Below, piece after piece: positions 1-8,791 of a stretch of 64,000 bases of DNA. Numbering within the stretch: position 1 is the first letter of the stretch; each line of letters opens with the position of its first letter. The stretch spans positions 3,906,001 to 3,970,000 of the forward strand of contig NZ_CP083582.1 in the NCBI RefSeq assembly GCF_020091585.1, given 5' to 3'. Under the pieces are notes generated by a model, which saw only the letters and a program-made list of their open reading frames with translations, did not search any database and had not been told where the DNA came from. Origin of the DNA: Kovacikia minuta CCNUW1 (lineage in GTDB: Bacteria > Cyanobacteriota > Cyanobacteriia > Leptolyngbyales > Leptolyngbyaceae). The position numbers were made by a program, and so were the translations under genes.

Positions 1-49
1 AGGACGCGAAGAGTGGGAAAACGATTAGCAGATTTTGCTTACCTCAAAA

Positions 50-439
50 TCAACCAGGTGAATCTGGGTTCCTCAGTTTCTCTAGTTCTGACCGAATTGT
101 GGCGATTTGTTCCGTCAATTCTTCCAGTTCTAGTTGAATATTGGGCGGCGCAGTTGGCGTTGTTGAAGCACTCCCAGAACTTGTGGAATGAGAAGTTCCG
201 GGAGCAGTTGTTCCCTGTTGTTTGCTGAGAAAATTATCAACAAAGGTGCGGGCTTCCTGCTCGGTCATTTCTCCTTTCTCAGCCCACTCCTGGGATAGCT
301 GGCTCCACTCCAATTGAAGTTTAGCGAGATTCTCATCCCGCTTTTGGGGGTCTTGTAACACTTCAATCAAAGTAGCTGTGGCACCAAGGGTAACGCGAAA
401 GCCCTTTTGGAGTGCTTGAACAAGATTATCGGAGTTCAT
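50..439 (-). CDS. Conserved hypothetical protein, phasin-like
   Basis: A 129-residue protein of unknown function. The first 75 residues are predicted to be helical (TLIEVLQDPQKRDENLAKLQ, then WSQLSQEWAEKGEMTEQEAR). A Ser/Thr/Pro-rich linker follows at about residues 78-98, and a short coiled-coil tail (LELEELTEQIATIRSELEKL) ends the protein. This plan resembles small phasin or granule-associated-like proteins of cyanobacteria, but the resemblance is general and no catalytic motif is visible. It lies just downstream of, and on the same strand as, another small unknown gene, so the two may be cotranscribed. No signal peptide is seen. Confidence 0.7.
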   Translation of the reverse strand: MNSDNLVQALQKGFRVTLGATATLIEVLQDPQKRDENLAKLQLEWSQLSQEWAEKGEMTEQEARTFVDNFLSKQQGTTAPGTSHSTSSGSASTTPTAPPNIQLELEELTEQIATIRSELEKLRNPDSPG

Positions 440-509
440 CTAAAGTAAGGTTCCTGTAATAACACTTAGTTGGGTGCCTCGATTTTACTTCAAGGGTGAA
501 GATTCTTAG

Positions 510-860
510 CTAATCAACCTGTTCCAAATATTGATTCACATCTTCTATTAGACGACTTAGTTCGGCTTCTGTCGTCAGACGAATATGTTCATCTCGTAAG
601 GTAATCAATACTTTGGCTGCAAAGGGGGAGGGCCAAATGTTGGGATTACAAAAAATTTCCAGAAAGACTTTCCCGGTATGCTGGTATTCCATTGGCTTCT
701 GGGGAGTTGCCCGTCCGCCCGGAGTTGCCTTTGCCGCAGCAACTTTGAGGCTATCCAGCAACTGGACAAGTGCCGTTTGCAAATCTCGTGCAGACTCCGG
801 CGAAAAGCCAAAGGTAACGGAACCTTCAACCAGGTTTAGGGTTAAGCGTGGGGAAGACAT
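510..860 (-). CDS. Conserved hypothetical protein
   Basis: A 116-residue protein I do not recognise by name. It starts MSSPRLTLNLVEGSVTFGFS, and a hydrophilic Lys/Ala/Gly/Pro linker (about residues 38-55) separates an N-terminal beta/helix part from a C-terminal part containing EIFCNPNIWPSPFAAKVLIT. It has no membrane segment or signal peptide. The next gene on the same strand starts about 70 bases further on, which suggests a two-gene unit. The reverse strand over this region is also open, but only the minus-strand frame has a balanced, folded-protein-like composition. Confidence 0.65.
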   Translation of the reverse strand: MSSPRLTLNLVEGSVTFGFSPESARDLQTALVQLLDSLKVAAAKATPGGRATPQKPMEYQHTGKVFLEIFCNPNIWPSPFAAKVLITLRDEHIRLTTEAELSRLIEDVNQYLEQVD

Positions 861-1250
861 AGGCGTGGGGAAGGGGAGTTTTGAGTTTTAATTTGGGGAG
901 GGGGAGTGGAGGGAGAGTTTTGAACTTTGAATTGCAAGAGGGGGAGTGGGGAATGAGGTTAATTTCCTTCACCAGGCTACTTTCTGCCACCTACCACCTG
1001 CCACCTGCCACCTGCCACCTTTCCCGCTCCCTTCATCATGTTACTGGTGTGGAGACACAAGTGATCGCTTTCTAGCCAGCCCCCAGGGCGATCGCCCCAC
1101 CCGTAGCCTCCCTTTACCCGCCAGATAGGAAAATCCTCCCGTGCCCTACGTCCCACTCCCCATCTTCTAGCGGCGTTTTAACCCAAAATAGGGTGTGGAA
1201 ACAGGACATAGGGTGTAGGGTTAGGGTATACAGGTTGGAAGAGAATTACC
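861..1250. other. Intergenic region with heptamer repeats
   Basis: No gene is recognised between the divergent gene starts. The stretch contains GGGGAGTGG-type purine runs and a tandem array with a 7-base period (CCACCTG/CCACCTA units near 990-1022). The promoters of the flanking genes must lie here, but I see no convincing -35/-10 pair. Confidence 0.6.
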
Positions 1251-2171
1251 GTGATTGTTGATAATCGCGCTCAAGTCCGGAAGGTTCTACTGATCACACT
1301 GGTGCTTAACCTGTTTGTGATGGGATTGAAGGCAGCCGTCGGCTGGGCAACGGGATCGCTGAGTTTATTAGCAGATGCCCTACACAGTGTGACCGATAGT
1401 GCCAACAACGTTCTGGGGCTGGTTGCCAGCCGATTTTCCTCACCCCGCCCCGATCGGGATCATCCCTATGGGCATCAGAAATTTGAAGCGGTGGGAGCAC
1501 TTGGCATCGCAGCATTTTTGGGGATCGCCTGTTTTGAAATTCTGCAAGGGGCAATCGAACGCCTCTTAACCCCGGATCGTCCACCCGTAAAAATTTCTGC
1601 GTCTGAACTTTGGATACTCCTGCTTGTGTTGGGAGTGAATATTTTTGTCGCCTTTTACGAACGTCGGGTCGGACAACGGATTGGGAGCCAAATCCTGATT
1701 GCGGATGCCAAACACACAATGAGTGATGTGTGGGTCACAATTAGCGTTATGGCCGGACTCATCGGTATCTGGGCATGGGGCTTTCAATGGTTGGATGTGG
1801 TGTTGGCATTCCCAGTTGCGTTGCTTGTATTTGCGAGTGGCTGGTCGGTGATCCAGGCAAACCTACCCTGGTTGGTTGATGAAATGGCGATCGCTCCGGA
1901 GGCCATTCACACAGTTGCTACCCAGGTTCCCGGTGTCCTTAACTGCCACGACATTGCTTCCAGAGGAGTCGTTGGACGACAAATTTTCATTGAAATGCAT
2001 CTGATTGTGGATGCCAAAGATGTAGAAACCGCCCATCGTATAACTGAAGAAGTTGAAGCTCGTCTGAATGACCGCTTCGGTCCAGCTCGCATCCTCATCC
2101 ACGTAGAGCCGCCTTCTTATACCTCTAGTCAAATTAGTTACGAGGCGGAGGGGATAAAGGATGAAGGATGA
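1251..2171 (+). CDS. Cation diffusion facilitator family transporter
   Basis: A divalent-metal/H+ antiporter of the CDF family in the cytoplasmic membrane, exporting Zn2+, Fe2+, Mn2+ or similar ions. It has six hydrophobic segments and the paired CDF metal-site motifs: LADALHSVTDSANN (about residues 40-53) and IADAKHTMSDVWV (about residues 150-162). HPYGHQKFE lies between them. The C-terminal third is the cytoplasmic dimerisation domain, with HLIVDAKDVETAHRITEEVE and ILIHVEPP. The start is a GTG that fits the family N-terminus. The last residues (GIKDEG) are read from a GGATGAA heptamer array, so the stop codon probably lies in repeat-derived DNA. Metal specificity cannot be assigned. Confidence 0.92.
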   Translation: MIVDNRAQVRKVLLITLVLNLFVMGLKAAVGWATGSLSLLADALHSVTDSANNVLGLVASRFSSPRPDRDHPYGHQKFEAVGALGIAAFLGIACFEILQGAIERLLTPDRPPVKISASELWILLLVLGVNIFVAFYERRVGQRIGSQILIADAKHTMSDVWVTISVMAGLIGIWAWGFQWLDVVLAFPVALLVFASGWSVIQANLPWLVDEMAIAPEAIHTVATQVPGVLNCHDIASRGVVGRQIFIEMHLIVDAKDVETAHRITEEVEARLNDRFGPARILIHVEPPSYTSSQISYEAEGIKDEG

Positions 2172-2353
2172 AGGATAAAGGATGAAGGATAAAAAGCGAA
2201 GAAATAAAAGGATGGAAGGAGTTAGAAGGGTGGAAAGAGTTAGAAGGGTGGAAGAATGATGGGGTAAAAAAGTCTGTAGATACTTTTTACCCTTTATCCT
2301 TTCCCTAACCCCCTAACCCCTGTCCCCATCACCCTTTTTCGTGGAGTCATCGG

Positions 2354-3928
2354 ATGCAATTTGTCAGCGACCCATCGATCGCCAGCAAAATCACCAAAAT
2401 GAAACAGCGTGTGCTGTGGCGAGATCCGCTAATGCAGCAACGAGATATTGATCAAACACGCTTGGTTCTAGATGATGGACAGGCAGACAGCCCCGAATTC
2501 TCCTTCCTGGTGTTGGGAGACAGCGGCTCCGGTCCCCATCGGGGACACAATCCTCAACGGCGGATTGCAGAACGAATGCTGCCCCACCGGGACGAATGCC
2601 GTTTCATTCTGCACACAGGGGATGTGGTCTACCTGGTTGGGTCGAGCGACTATTATCTCAAGAATTTCATTGAGCCTTACCGTGAATTTTTGGTGGGAGG
2701 AGAACGGTATAAGAGTATTCCCTACGATCGCATGGTTTTCAATCTGCCGTTTTTACCCGTTCCCGGCAACCATGACTATTACGATCTCCCGTTTCTGTAT
2801 GGCATATTAGCCCAGGCAACCCTACCCATTCGCCGTTTGCTGGAATCTCGCATCGATCTGGATGTGGGCTGGCGCGGTTCGGGGCAGGGAAATGTATATG
2901 CCCGTGCATTTTTAGATTATCTCAAAGCATTGGGTAACGCTGCGGAGGTAGATGCCCATCTTGCCCGTCACTACACCATTAGAACCAGCACGGGGTACTG
3001 TTTGCGCTACCAACCGGGGCACTTTACCCGCCTCCCCAACCGCTACTACACCTTCCGAGTGGGGGGGATTGACTTCTTTGCGCTGGACTCCAACACCTTT
3101 AATGCACCTGAACCTCCTCCCCCAACCCCATCCGGTGATCAATATCGCCGCCAGTTGGAAGTTCAACGGATGGATATGGAAAAGCAAATCCTGGAGATTT
3201 TAGAAGCTTCTGCCAACCTGGACCCCAACAAACCAGAGGAGGCAGAACAACTCGATGACCTGCACGCCAAGCTAGAGCAGTTAGAAGAGGTAAAGCAGGA
3301 CATTGATAAGCAACTCTCTCCCCCTAAGGGACCCGCGATCGACCTGGAGCAGTTGGAATGGTTGCAGCAACGGTTGATTGAGTCCTGGCATACCAAATCC
3401 GTGCGGGGGCGGGTGCTGTTCTTTCACCATCCTCCCTACGTTACGGAAGCAACCAAGTGGCACCAGGCGCAAACGCTCACAGTTCGCCGCAATCTCCGAC
3501 GAGCGCTAGACCCGGTTGCAGATGCGGTCAGTGAATTGGCCCAGGGTCGTCCAGTTGTCGATCTGGTGTTGAATGGTCACGCTCACTGCCTGGAGTATTT
3601 GCGCACCGTCGATACGGGTCATGCAGATGCGAATACCAACTGGATTGTGTGTGGTGGCAGTGGATATAGTCTGAGACGCCAACGAATGGAGGGCACAGAG
3701 TTGCAGGAGAGCTTTGAGGGGATGGCTCGGGGCGATCGTCGCACGGTCGCAAAATCACACTTATATGTCGGACGGAGCGGGCAGGGTTCCCAGAAGCGAC
3801 GCCCCTATTCCTGTCTCCGGATCGATGTGAAAGATGGCAGCCCGCCCAAATTTGTCGTGCGTCCAATCCTTGCTGAATATTCTCAGCGGCAATGGCGAGA
3901 CTATGACCTCGACCATTTTGAAATTTAA
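2354..3928 (+). CDS. Calcineurin-like metallophosphoesterase
   Basis: A 524-residue phosphoesterase with the dinuclear-metal signature in order: LVLGDSGSG (about residue 51), HTGDVVY (about residue 92), PGNHDYYD (about residue 138), FFHHPPY (about residue 357) and LNGHAHCLEY (about residue 397). A long Glu/Lys-rich helical insert lies at about residues 275-325, between the metal motifs, and probably forms a coiled-coil hairpin. There is no signal peptide, so the protein is probably cytoplasmic. The substrate is unknown. Heptamer repeats precede the gene, and no operon partner is apparent. Confidence 0.88.
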   Translation: MQFVSDPSIASKITKMKQRVLWRDPLMQQRDIDQTRLVLDDGQADSPEFSFLVLGDSGSGPHRGHNPQRRIAERMLPHRDECRFILHTGDVVYLVGSSDYYLKNFIEPYREFLVGGERYKSIPYDRMVFNLPFLPVPGNHDYYDLPFLYGILAQATLPIRRLLESRIDLDVGWRGSGQGNVYARAFLDYLKALGNAAEVDAHLARHYTIRTSTGYCLRYQPGHFTRLPNRYYTFRVGGIDFFALDSNTFNAPEPPPPTPSGDQYRRQLEVQRMDMEKQILEILEASANLDPNKPEEAEQLDDLHAKLEQLEEVKQDIDKQLSPPKGPAIDLEQLEWLQQRLIESWHTKSVRGRVLFFHHPPYVTEATKWHQAQTLTVRRNLRRALDPVADAVSELAQGRPVVDLVLNGHAHCLEYLRTVDTGHADANTNWIVCGGSGYSLRRQRMEGTELQESFEGMARGDRRTVAKSHLYVGRSGQGSQKRRPYSCLRIDVKDGSPPKFVVRPILAEYSQRQWRDYDLDHFEI

Positions 3929-4311
3929 TCGGGTTAAAAATAGGGGTCAATCAATCACCCAGTTGTGTGATTCTTATTGCGAGACGCGCGTTTTCATTAG
4001 ATGATGGGCAGCCTAAAGTAGCGACCCTTTTTCTCGAAATCTCAGGAACGGCTATTTGAGCAGTTGAATTCGTTTCTAACGAAGCTTTATACCGAGTGAC
4101 ACTACTCCAGTTGTTAAAGCGTCAACTTCCCCAAGCCCCAGGCATCTACCCCACTGATTTATCCAATGAGCAGTTTTCCAGAGTAGACGGCTATAGGTAG
4201 ATAGGCATGTTTTCCCCTTTGCTCCTACCACCTACCACCACCATCTGCCACCTACTCCATTTCCCCATCAAACATGGTCGTTTATTCCTTCATTATCAAG
4301 CGGGGTTAACC
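3929..4311. other. Intergenic region, nothing recognised
   Basis: About 380 bases between the phosphoesterase and the DUF928 gene. A reading frame upstream of position 4312 is open but consists mostly of CCACCTA-type heptamers, so I treat it as non-coding. No RNA gene or clear terminator is visible. Confidence 0.5.
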
Positions 4312-5082
4312 ATGATCTGTACGAAGCGTATCCGGTGTTTTACAGCTCTCACCCTTTCCCTACTTTTGCCTGTGCTAATGGTTCCTGCCCTCTCCGTACA
4401 GGCGGCCCCCTCCAGCCCAGCCCGATCGACCCCCAGAAAACTGGGTCTCAGCTTTAAAGCACCCAACCGGGGTGCGCCCTCCTCCACCACTGGAGGAGCC
4501 ACACGGGGGGGAGTGTGTTCCGCAGGAAATAAGGCGCTGTTGCCCCTGGTGCCCCAACAACAGGTCGGGTTGACCTTCTCCGATCGTCCCAGTTTCTTTC
4601 TGTACATGCCGCCTTCTCCCAACCAGACGGCTGAGTTCCTGCTGCTGGGGAACGACGACACGGAAGTGGTTTACCAAACCACCTTCTCCCTACCAACCAA
4701 AGCGGGAATTGTTCGTTTCGATTTGCCAACCGATGCGCCCGCACTCCAGGTTGGTAAGCAATATCATTGGTACGTGACCCTGATTTGCGATACAGCGAAG
4801 GGACCCAGTGGCAACCCCAGCGTTGAGGGATGGGTCGAACGGACTGAACCCAGTTCCCAGTTAGCGAAGGCAATCAAAGCCGCAAAACCTGCAAATCGCC
4901 CTGCCCTCTATGCAGAAGCAGGGGTATGGCATGAAACCGTGACCACCTTGGCTGACCTCCGCCGTCGCGATCCAAACAATCCAAAGCTGTTGGGCGATTG
5001 GAAGGAATTGATGAAATCAGTCGGTCTGGATTCAGTGGCGGCTGAACCTTTGTTTGATTGTTGCCTGGCGAAGAAGCAATGA
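4312..5082 (+). CDS. DUF928 family secreted protein
   Basis: A cyanobacterial protein of the DUF928 family. The start at 4312 gives a basic N-terminus followed by a hydrophobic core and an Ala-rich cleavage region (LSLLLPVLMVPALSVQAAP), a clear signal peptide. The frame extends upstream to 4207, but that part is repeat-derived. The mature protein has the family-type motif GAPSSTTGGATRGG (about residues 50-63), then a beta-rich domain (PSFFLYMPPSP, YHWYVTLICD). It ends with a helical part that often follows in this family (WHETVTTLADLRRRDPNNPK). The function is unknown. The family is often near CHASE2 proteins, as here. Confidence 0.85.
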   Translation: MICTKRIRCFTALTLSLLLPVLMVPALSVQAAPSSPARSTPRKLGLSFKAPNRGAPSSTTGGATRGGVCSAGNKALLPLVPQQQVGLTFSDRPSFFLYMPPSPNQTAEFLLLGNDDTEVVYQTTFSLPTKAGIVRFDLPTDAPALQVGKQYHWYVTLICDTAKGPSGNPSVEGWVERTEPSSQLAKAIKAAKPANRPALYAEAGVWHETVTTLADLRRRDPNNPKLLGDWKELMKSVGLDSVAAEPLFDCCLAKKQ

Positions 5083-5165
5083 GAGTAGGGGTGAGGTGTC
5101 AGGTGTCAGGTGTCAAGGGCGTGAGGTGTGGGGTGTGTGGGAAGAGTTTTGAGTTTTAAGTTCTA

Positions 5166-5266
5166 ATACCAATTTGAATTGAAAACGCGACAGATCGGGT
5201 AGGGGCGTTTGGCCAAATGCCCTTGCAGGATGTTGATGTGCCACGAAGACCATTTAATTTGGTATA
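5166..5266 (-). repeat. MITE-like palindromic repeat, family 1, copy A
   Basis: An element of about 100 bp with imperfect inverted ends (ATACCAATTTGAAT on the left, ATTTAATTTGGTAT on the right) and a palindromic centre around GGCGTTTGGCCAAATGCC. Two further copies occur in this window: one intact at 34635-34735, and one split by an IS110 element (12523-12564 plus 13864-13924). It encodes nothing and looks like a non-autonomous mobile element. Confidence 0.8.
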
Positions 5267-5362
5267 AGTTTTGAGCTAATTCTGACCCCTGACTCTCTTT
5301 TGATCCTCTGCCCTCTGCCCTCTGCCTACCACCTGACCCCTGACCCCTGACACCTAATTCTT

Positions 5363-6436
5363 ATGTGGGAAAAGCTGAAACAAAAGGTATGGCAATGGCG
5401 CGGAGTTTTGGTGACGGTTCCCAGTGTGACCGCAGTTGTCATTGGGATTCGTTCCCTGGGGCTGCTCCAACCACTGGAATTTCCACTTTTGGATCAATTT
5501 TTTTTGCTGCGATCGCGGGAGCCGATCGACTCGCGTATTGTCATCGTTGAATATAACGAAGCGGATATTAAAACCTGGAAGTGGCCCATTCCCGATGGCA
5601 CGCTGGCAAAACTGATAGAAACAATTAAGCGGCAGCAGCCCGCCGCGATCGGGTTGGACTTTTATCGGGATTTACCCGTTAATCCGGGGCAGGCAGCTTT
5701 AGCCCGTGTATTTGCCACCACCCCCAACCTGATTGGGGTGCAAAAAACTGCTGCCAGCGCGGATAGTTCTGCGGTCGATCCGCCCCCGCTGCTTAAGAAA
5801 CAGGATCAGGTGGGGGCAAATGACTTTATTCTGGATGCCGACAACAAAATTCGTCGAGTTCCTATTTCTCTTCTAGATAAAAAAACTGGAGAAAACATCT
5901 TCAGCTTTGGATTTCGCCTGGCGGCAATTTATCTGGAAAGCAAGCAGGTGCCGTTGGGGTTAACCCCCGATGAACTGGTGTACGCAGGTCCGGTGGTCTT
6001 TCCGGCATTTGATAAAAATGATGGGGGGTACGTGCGTGCGGATGACCGGGGCTATCAAATCATTCTCAATTACCGGGGGGAAGCCCATCGCTTTAACATC
6101 GTAACGATGACCCAGGTGTTGGAGAACCAGGTTCCCGCTGATTTAATGCGCGATCGCATTGTTTTGATTGGTCCCACCGCTGAAAGCCTCAAGGATCTCT
6201 TCCCTGTCCCTTACAGCAGTAGCCTCACTACACCAACCCGGATGGCTGGGGTGGTCATCCATGCTAACTTTATCAGCCAGATTTTGAGTGCTGCTCTGGA
6301 TGGTCGCCAACCCACCTTAAGAACCTTAAGCGAGCCGCAGGAGTGGCTATGGGTTTTATGCTGGTCTGCAATTGGAGCACTGCTGACCTGGGTTCAGCGC
6401 TACAGCGATCGCCCCCCTGACCCGGATATTGAGTAA
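5363..6436 (+). CDS. CHASE2 sensor domain, N-terminal part of a split cyclase
   Basis: This frame encodes an N-terminal membrane segment (about residues 14-35), an extracytoplasmic CHASE2 sensor domain (about 36-320, with IVIVEYNEADIKTW, AAIGLDFYRD and DRIVLIGPTAESLKDLF) and a first transmembrane helix (WLWVLCWSAIGALLTWVQ). It stops at RPPDPDIE, without the other two helices and the output domain usual for CHASE2 proteins. Those are encoded immediately downstream in another frame (6429-7580, 8-base overlap). A run of six C at 6412-6417 lies at the junction. Removing one C joins the frames as RPLTRILSNFLAAG, which reads naturally. This is therefore probably one gene with a frameshift, real or an assembly error. 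Confidence 0.82.
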   Translation: MWEKLKQKVWQWRGVLVTVPSVTAVVIGIRSLGLLQPLEFPLLDQFFLLRSREPIDSRIVIVEYNEADIKTWKWPIPDGTLAKLIETIKRQQPAAIGLDFYRDLPVNPGQAALARVFATTPNLIGVQKTAASADSSAVDPPPLLKKQDQVGANDFILDADNKIRRVPISLLDKKTGENIFSFGFRLAAIYLESKQVPLGLTPDELVYAGPVVFPAFDKNDGGYVRADDRGYQIILNYRGEAHRFNIVTMTQVLENQVPADLMRDRIVLIGPTAESLKDLFPVPYSSSLTTPTRMAGVVIHANFISQILSAALDGRQPTLRTLSEPQEWLWVLCWSAIGALLTWVQRYSDRPPDPDIE

Positions 6437-7580
6437 TTTCCTGGCAGCAGGCTGTCTGTTTGGAGCCAGCTACCTGGCTTTTCTCCAGGGCTGGTGGATT
6501 CCCGTCGTGCCCCCCCTGCTGGCACTTGCCGGATCATCTGTGACGGTTATTAGCTATGTGGCATTGTCGGCAGCGGATATGCGCCGCACCTTCGGGCGCT
6601 ATCTTACGGATGAAGTGGTTGCCAGTTTGCTAGAAAGTCCTTCCGGTCTGAAGTTTGGGGGCGAACGCCGCAAGGTCACGATTATGCTCTCTGACCTGCG
6701 GGGTTTTTCAGCAATTTCAGAACGGCTGCCACCCGAACAGGTGGTGACGATCCTTAATCTCTACCTGGGGGTAATGTCTGACATCATTACTCAATATCAG
6801 GGAACCATCAATGAATTTATTGGCGATGGAATTTTTGTCATGTTTGGTGCCCCTGTTTATCGTAGTGATGACTCACAACGGGCAATCGCCTGTGCGATCG
6901 CGATGCAGTCAGCGATGGATGGCGTGAATGAACAAAACCGGACACTCGGTTTACCTGCGATTGAAATGGGAATCGGCATTAATACCGGTGAAGTCGTAGT
7001 TGGTAATATCGGTTCTCAAAAGCGTGCCAAGTACACCGTGGTTGGCAACCATGTCAACCTGGCTGCTCGGATTGAATCCTATACGGTGGGTCGGCAAATT
7101 CTGATTTCAGAGGACACATTCAAAGATGCCGATGCTTCCATCGTCAAAACCAGTGGACAAATTCAGGTAGAACCCAAGGGAATTAAGGAACCCATCACCC
7201 TCTATGAAGTAAGTGGCATGGGTGGAAAATACAACATCTTTTTGCCTGAAGCAGCGGAAGTATTTGTTACCCTAGCTGCTGCCGTTCCTGTGCGTTACAC
7301 CGTTTTGGAAGGCAAACATCTGGTCGGAACTATTTTTGATGGCAGTTTGGTCAAACTCTCTGAAACGGGTGCAGAAATCTGGTCTGACCATTTCCTGATG
7401 CCCCTGAGTAACCTCAAAATTACTCTCCTGGTAACAACCGACGATGGGGTAGAACTAGACGACCTCTACGCCAAGGTGCTGGAAAAACCTGCTGCCACGG
7501 AAGGGTGTTTCCGCCTACGCTTTACAGGAATACCTCCAGAAGTGGCAACGGTTCTCGATCGCCTGCGGCAGAACGGTTAG
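6429..7580 (+). CDS. Adenylate cyclase with C-terminal PilZ-like domain (second half of CHASE2 cyclase)
   Basis: This frame begins with two transmembrane helices (about residues 3-50), followed by a class III nucleotide cyclase domain. Metal-binding aspartates are in MLSDLRGFSAIS and FIGDGIFVMFG. The substrate-site region AKYTVVGNHVNLAARIES has the Lys expected for ATP, which favours adenylate cyclase. About 110 C-terminal residues (VPVRYTVLEGKHLVGTIF to RLRFTGIPPEVATVLDRL) look PilZ-like. As written, the start would be TTG inside the end of the CHASE2 frame. A single fused protein broken at the C6 run (6412-6417) is more likely than two coupled genes. If expressed whole, it would make cAMP in response to an extracytoplasmic signal. 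Confidence 0.85.
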   Translation: MSNFLAAGCLFGASYLAFLQGWWIPVVPPLLALAGSSVTVISYVALSAADMRRTFGRYLTDEVVASLLESPSGLKFGGERRKVTIMLSDLRGFSAISERLPPEQVVTILNLYLGVMSDIITQYQGTINEFIGDGIFVMFGAPVYRSDDSQRAIACAIAMQSAMDGVNEQNRTLGLPAIEMGIGINTGEVVVGNIGSQKRAKYTVVGNHVNLAARIESYTVGRQILISEDTFKDADASIVKTSGQIQVEPKGIKEPITLYEVSGMGGKYNIFLPEAAEVFVTLAAAVPVRYTVLEGKHLVGTIFDGSLVKLSETGAEIWSDHFLMPLSNLKITLLVTTDDGVELDDLYAKVLEKPAATEGCFRLRFTGIPPEVATVLDRLRQNG

Positions 7581-7669
7581 GAAGTTATAGCAGGTGGTAG
7601 GTCGTAGGTGGTAGGTCGTAGGGGTCAGAATTAATTCAAAATTCAAAACTCAAAATTCAAAACTTATGC

Positions 7670-8779
7670 CTAAACCGGGTGGTAATAAAAAGCGACTCCC
7701 AGGATCAAGTAGGTTGCCAATAGCAACGCCCCATCTAACCAGTTGGAGCGCCCCCCAGAACTGATCAGGTTGGTGACTGCAACGGCGATCGCCATTGCCG
7801 CCACCTCAAACGGATTAAAGTTGAGATCCATCGGCTGACCAATCATGAACCCGATAAAGACCAGCACGGGGGCAACAAACAAAGCAACCAGTAAACTATC
7901 GCCTGTCGCCGCAGACACGGTCAGATCCATCTGGTTTTTGGTTGCCAACCGAATTACGGTGACGTACCCAGCAATGTCGCTAATAAAGGGAATCAAAATC
8001 ACCCCAGTAAATAGCGGTGTTAGACCCAGGCGGGCGGTTTCTGGCTCCACAACACCAACAAACAAATCAGATTCAAATGCAACGGCGATCGTGGATGCCA
8101 GTAGCACAACGATCCAGAAGTACAATTTGGATCGATTAGAGGCTTGGGCGGGATTTGCGGAAACATCGGGTGGGTCTTCGTCTGCCAACCCCATTTCATA
8201 CAAGTAGCTGTGGGTTCCGAGGGAAAATATCAAGGTCAGTCCATAGACAATAATCAGCACCGATGCGGTTGCGATCGAAATATTGCGAATCGCAACCACA
8301 TCCAGAATATTGGAAGTCGAAATGACCAGCGTTGGCAACCCGATCGCAATCACTGCCAGGGTCATGGATGATCCATTCACCTTTGCCAATATGGGCTTAA
8401 ATTCCTGCTCCTTAAAGCGTAAACCTCCGGTTAGCATTGCCAGTCCCAGAAGCAGCAAAAGATCACTCAGAATGGTTCCGGTAATGCTGGCTTGCACAAT
8501 GTCCACCAGTCCCGCATTCAATGCAACGAGCGCAATTACCAGTTCCGTTGCATTGCCAAAAATTGCATTCACCAGTCCGCCAACCGACGGACCGGTAACC
8601 ACAGCAATCTTTTCAGTTGCAGTGCTTAGCCAAATCGAGAGTGGAATGATGGCAAGGGCGGAAGTCACAAATACGGATGATGATCCCCAATGCAGAAAAT
8701 TAGCCGCGATCGAGAGGGGCACAAAAACGAGTAGAACCAGTGGGATTAAGGTTTTCGCTTTAACAAGGTGTGAAGACAT
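7670..8779 (-). CDS. CAX-like cation/proton exchanger, atypical second repeat
   Basis: A 369-residue, about 11-helix membrane antiporter of the Ca2+:cation antiporter superfamily. The first alpha-repeat is canonical (FGNATELVIALVALNAG, GNATEL at residues 75-80; then ASITGTILSDLLLLLG). The second repeat reads IPFISDIAGYVTVIRLATKN (residues 263-282), where CAX proteins normally have GNAAEH. The acidic ion-binding Glu and the His are therefore replaced by Gly and Tyr. GDSLLVALFVAP replaces the usual GSSIQIALFVAP. Transport of Ca2+ is thus uncertain, and Na+/H+ or other exchange is possible. A gap of only 12 bases separates it from pcxA upstream, so the two are probably one operon. Confidence 0.82.
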   Translation of the reverse strand: MSSHLVKAKTLIPLVLLVFVPLSIAANFLHWGSSSVFVTSALAIIPLSIWLSTATEKIAVVTGPSVGGLVNAIFGNATELVIALVALNAGLVDIVQASITGTILSDLLLLLGLAMLTGGLRFKEQEFKPILAKVNGSSMTLAVIAIGLPTLVISTSNILDVVAIRNISIATASVLIIVYGLTLIFSLGTHSYLYEMGLADEDPPDVSANPAQASNRSKLYFWIVVLLASTIAVAFESDLFVGVVEPETARLGLTPLFTGVILIPFISDIAGYVTVIRLATKNQMDLTVSAATGDSLLVALFVAPVLVFIGFMIGQPMDLNFNPFEVAAMAIAVAVTNLISSGGRSNWLDGALLLATYLILGVAFYYHPV

Positions 8780-8791
8780 TATGGATACTTT

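Noticed and set aside
946-1128. Open frame with Cys-His-Leu-Pro-Pro repeats
   Set aside because: It is a reading of CCACCTG heptamers in intergenic DNA, with no ribosome site or protein-like remainder.
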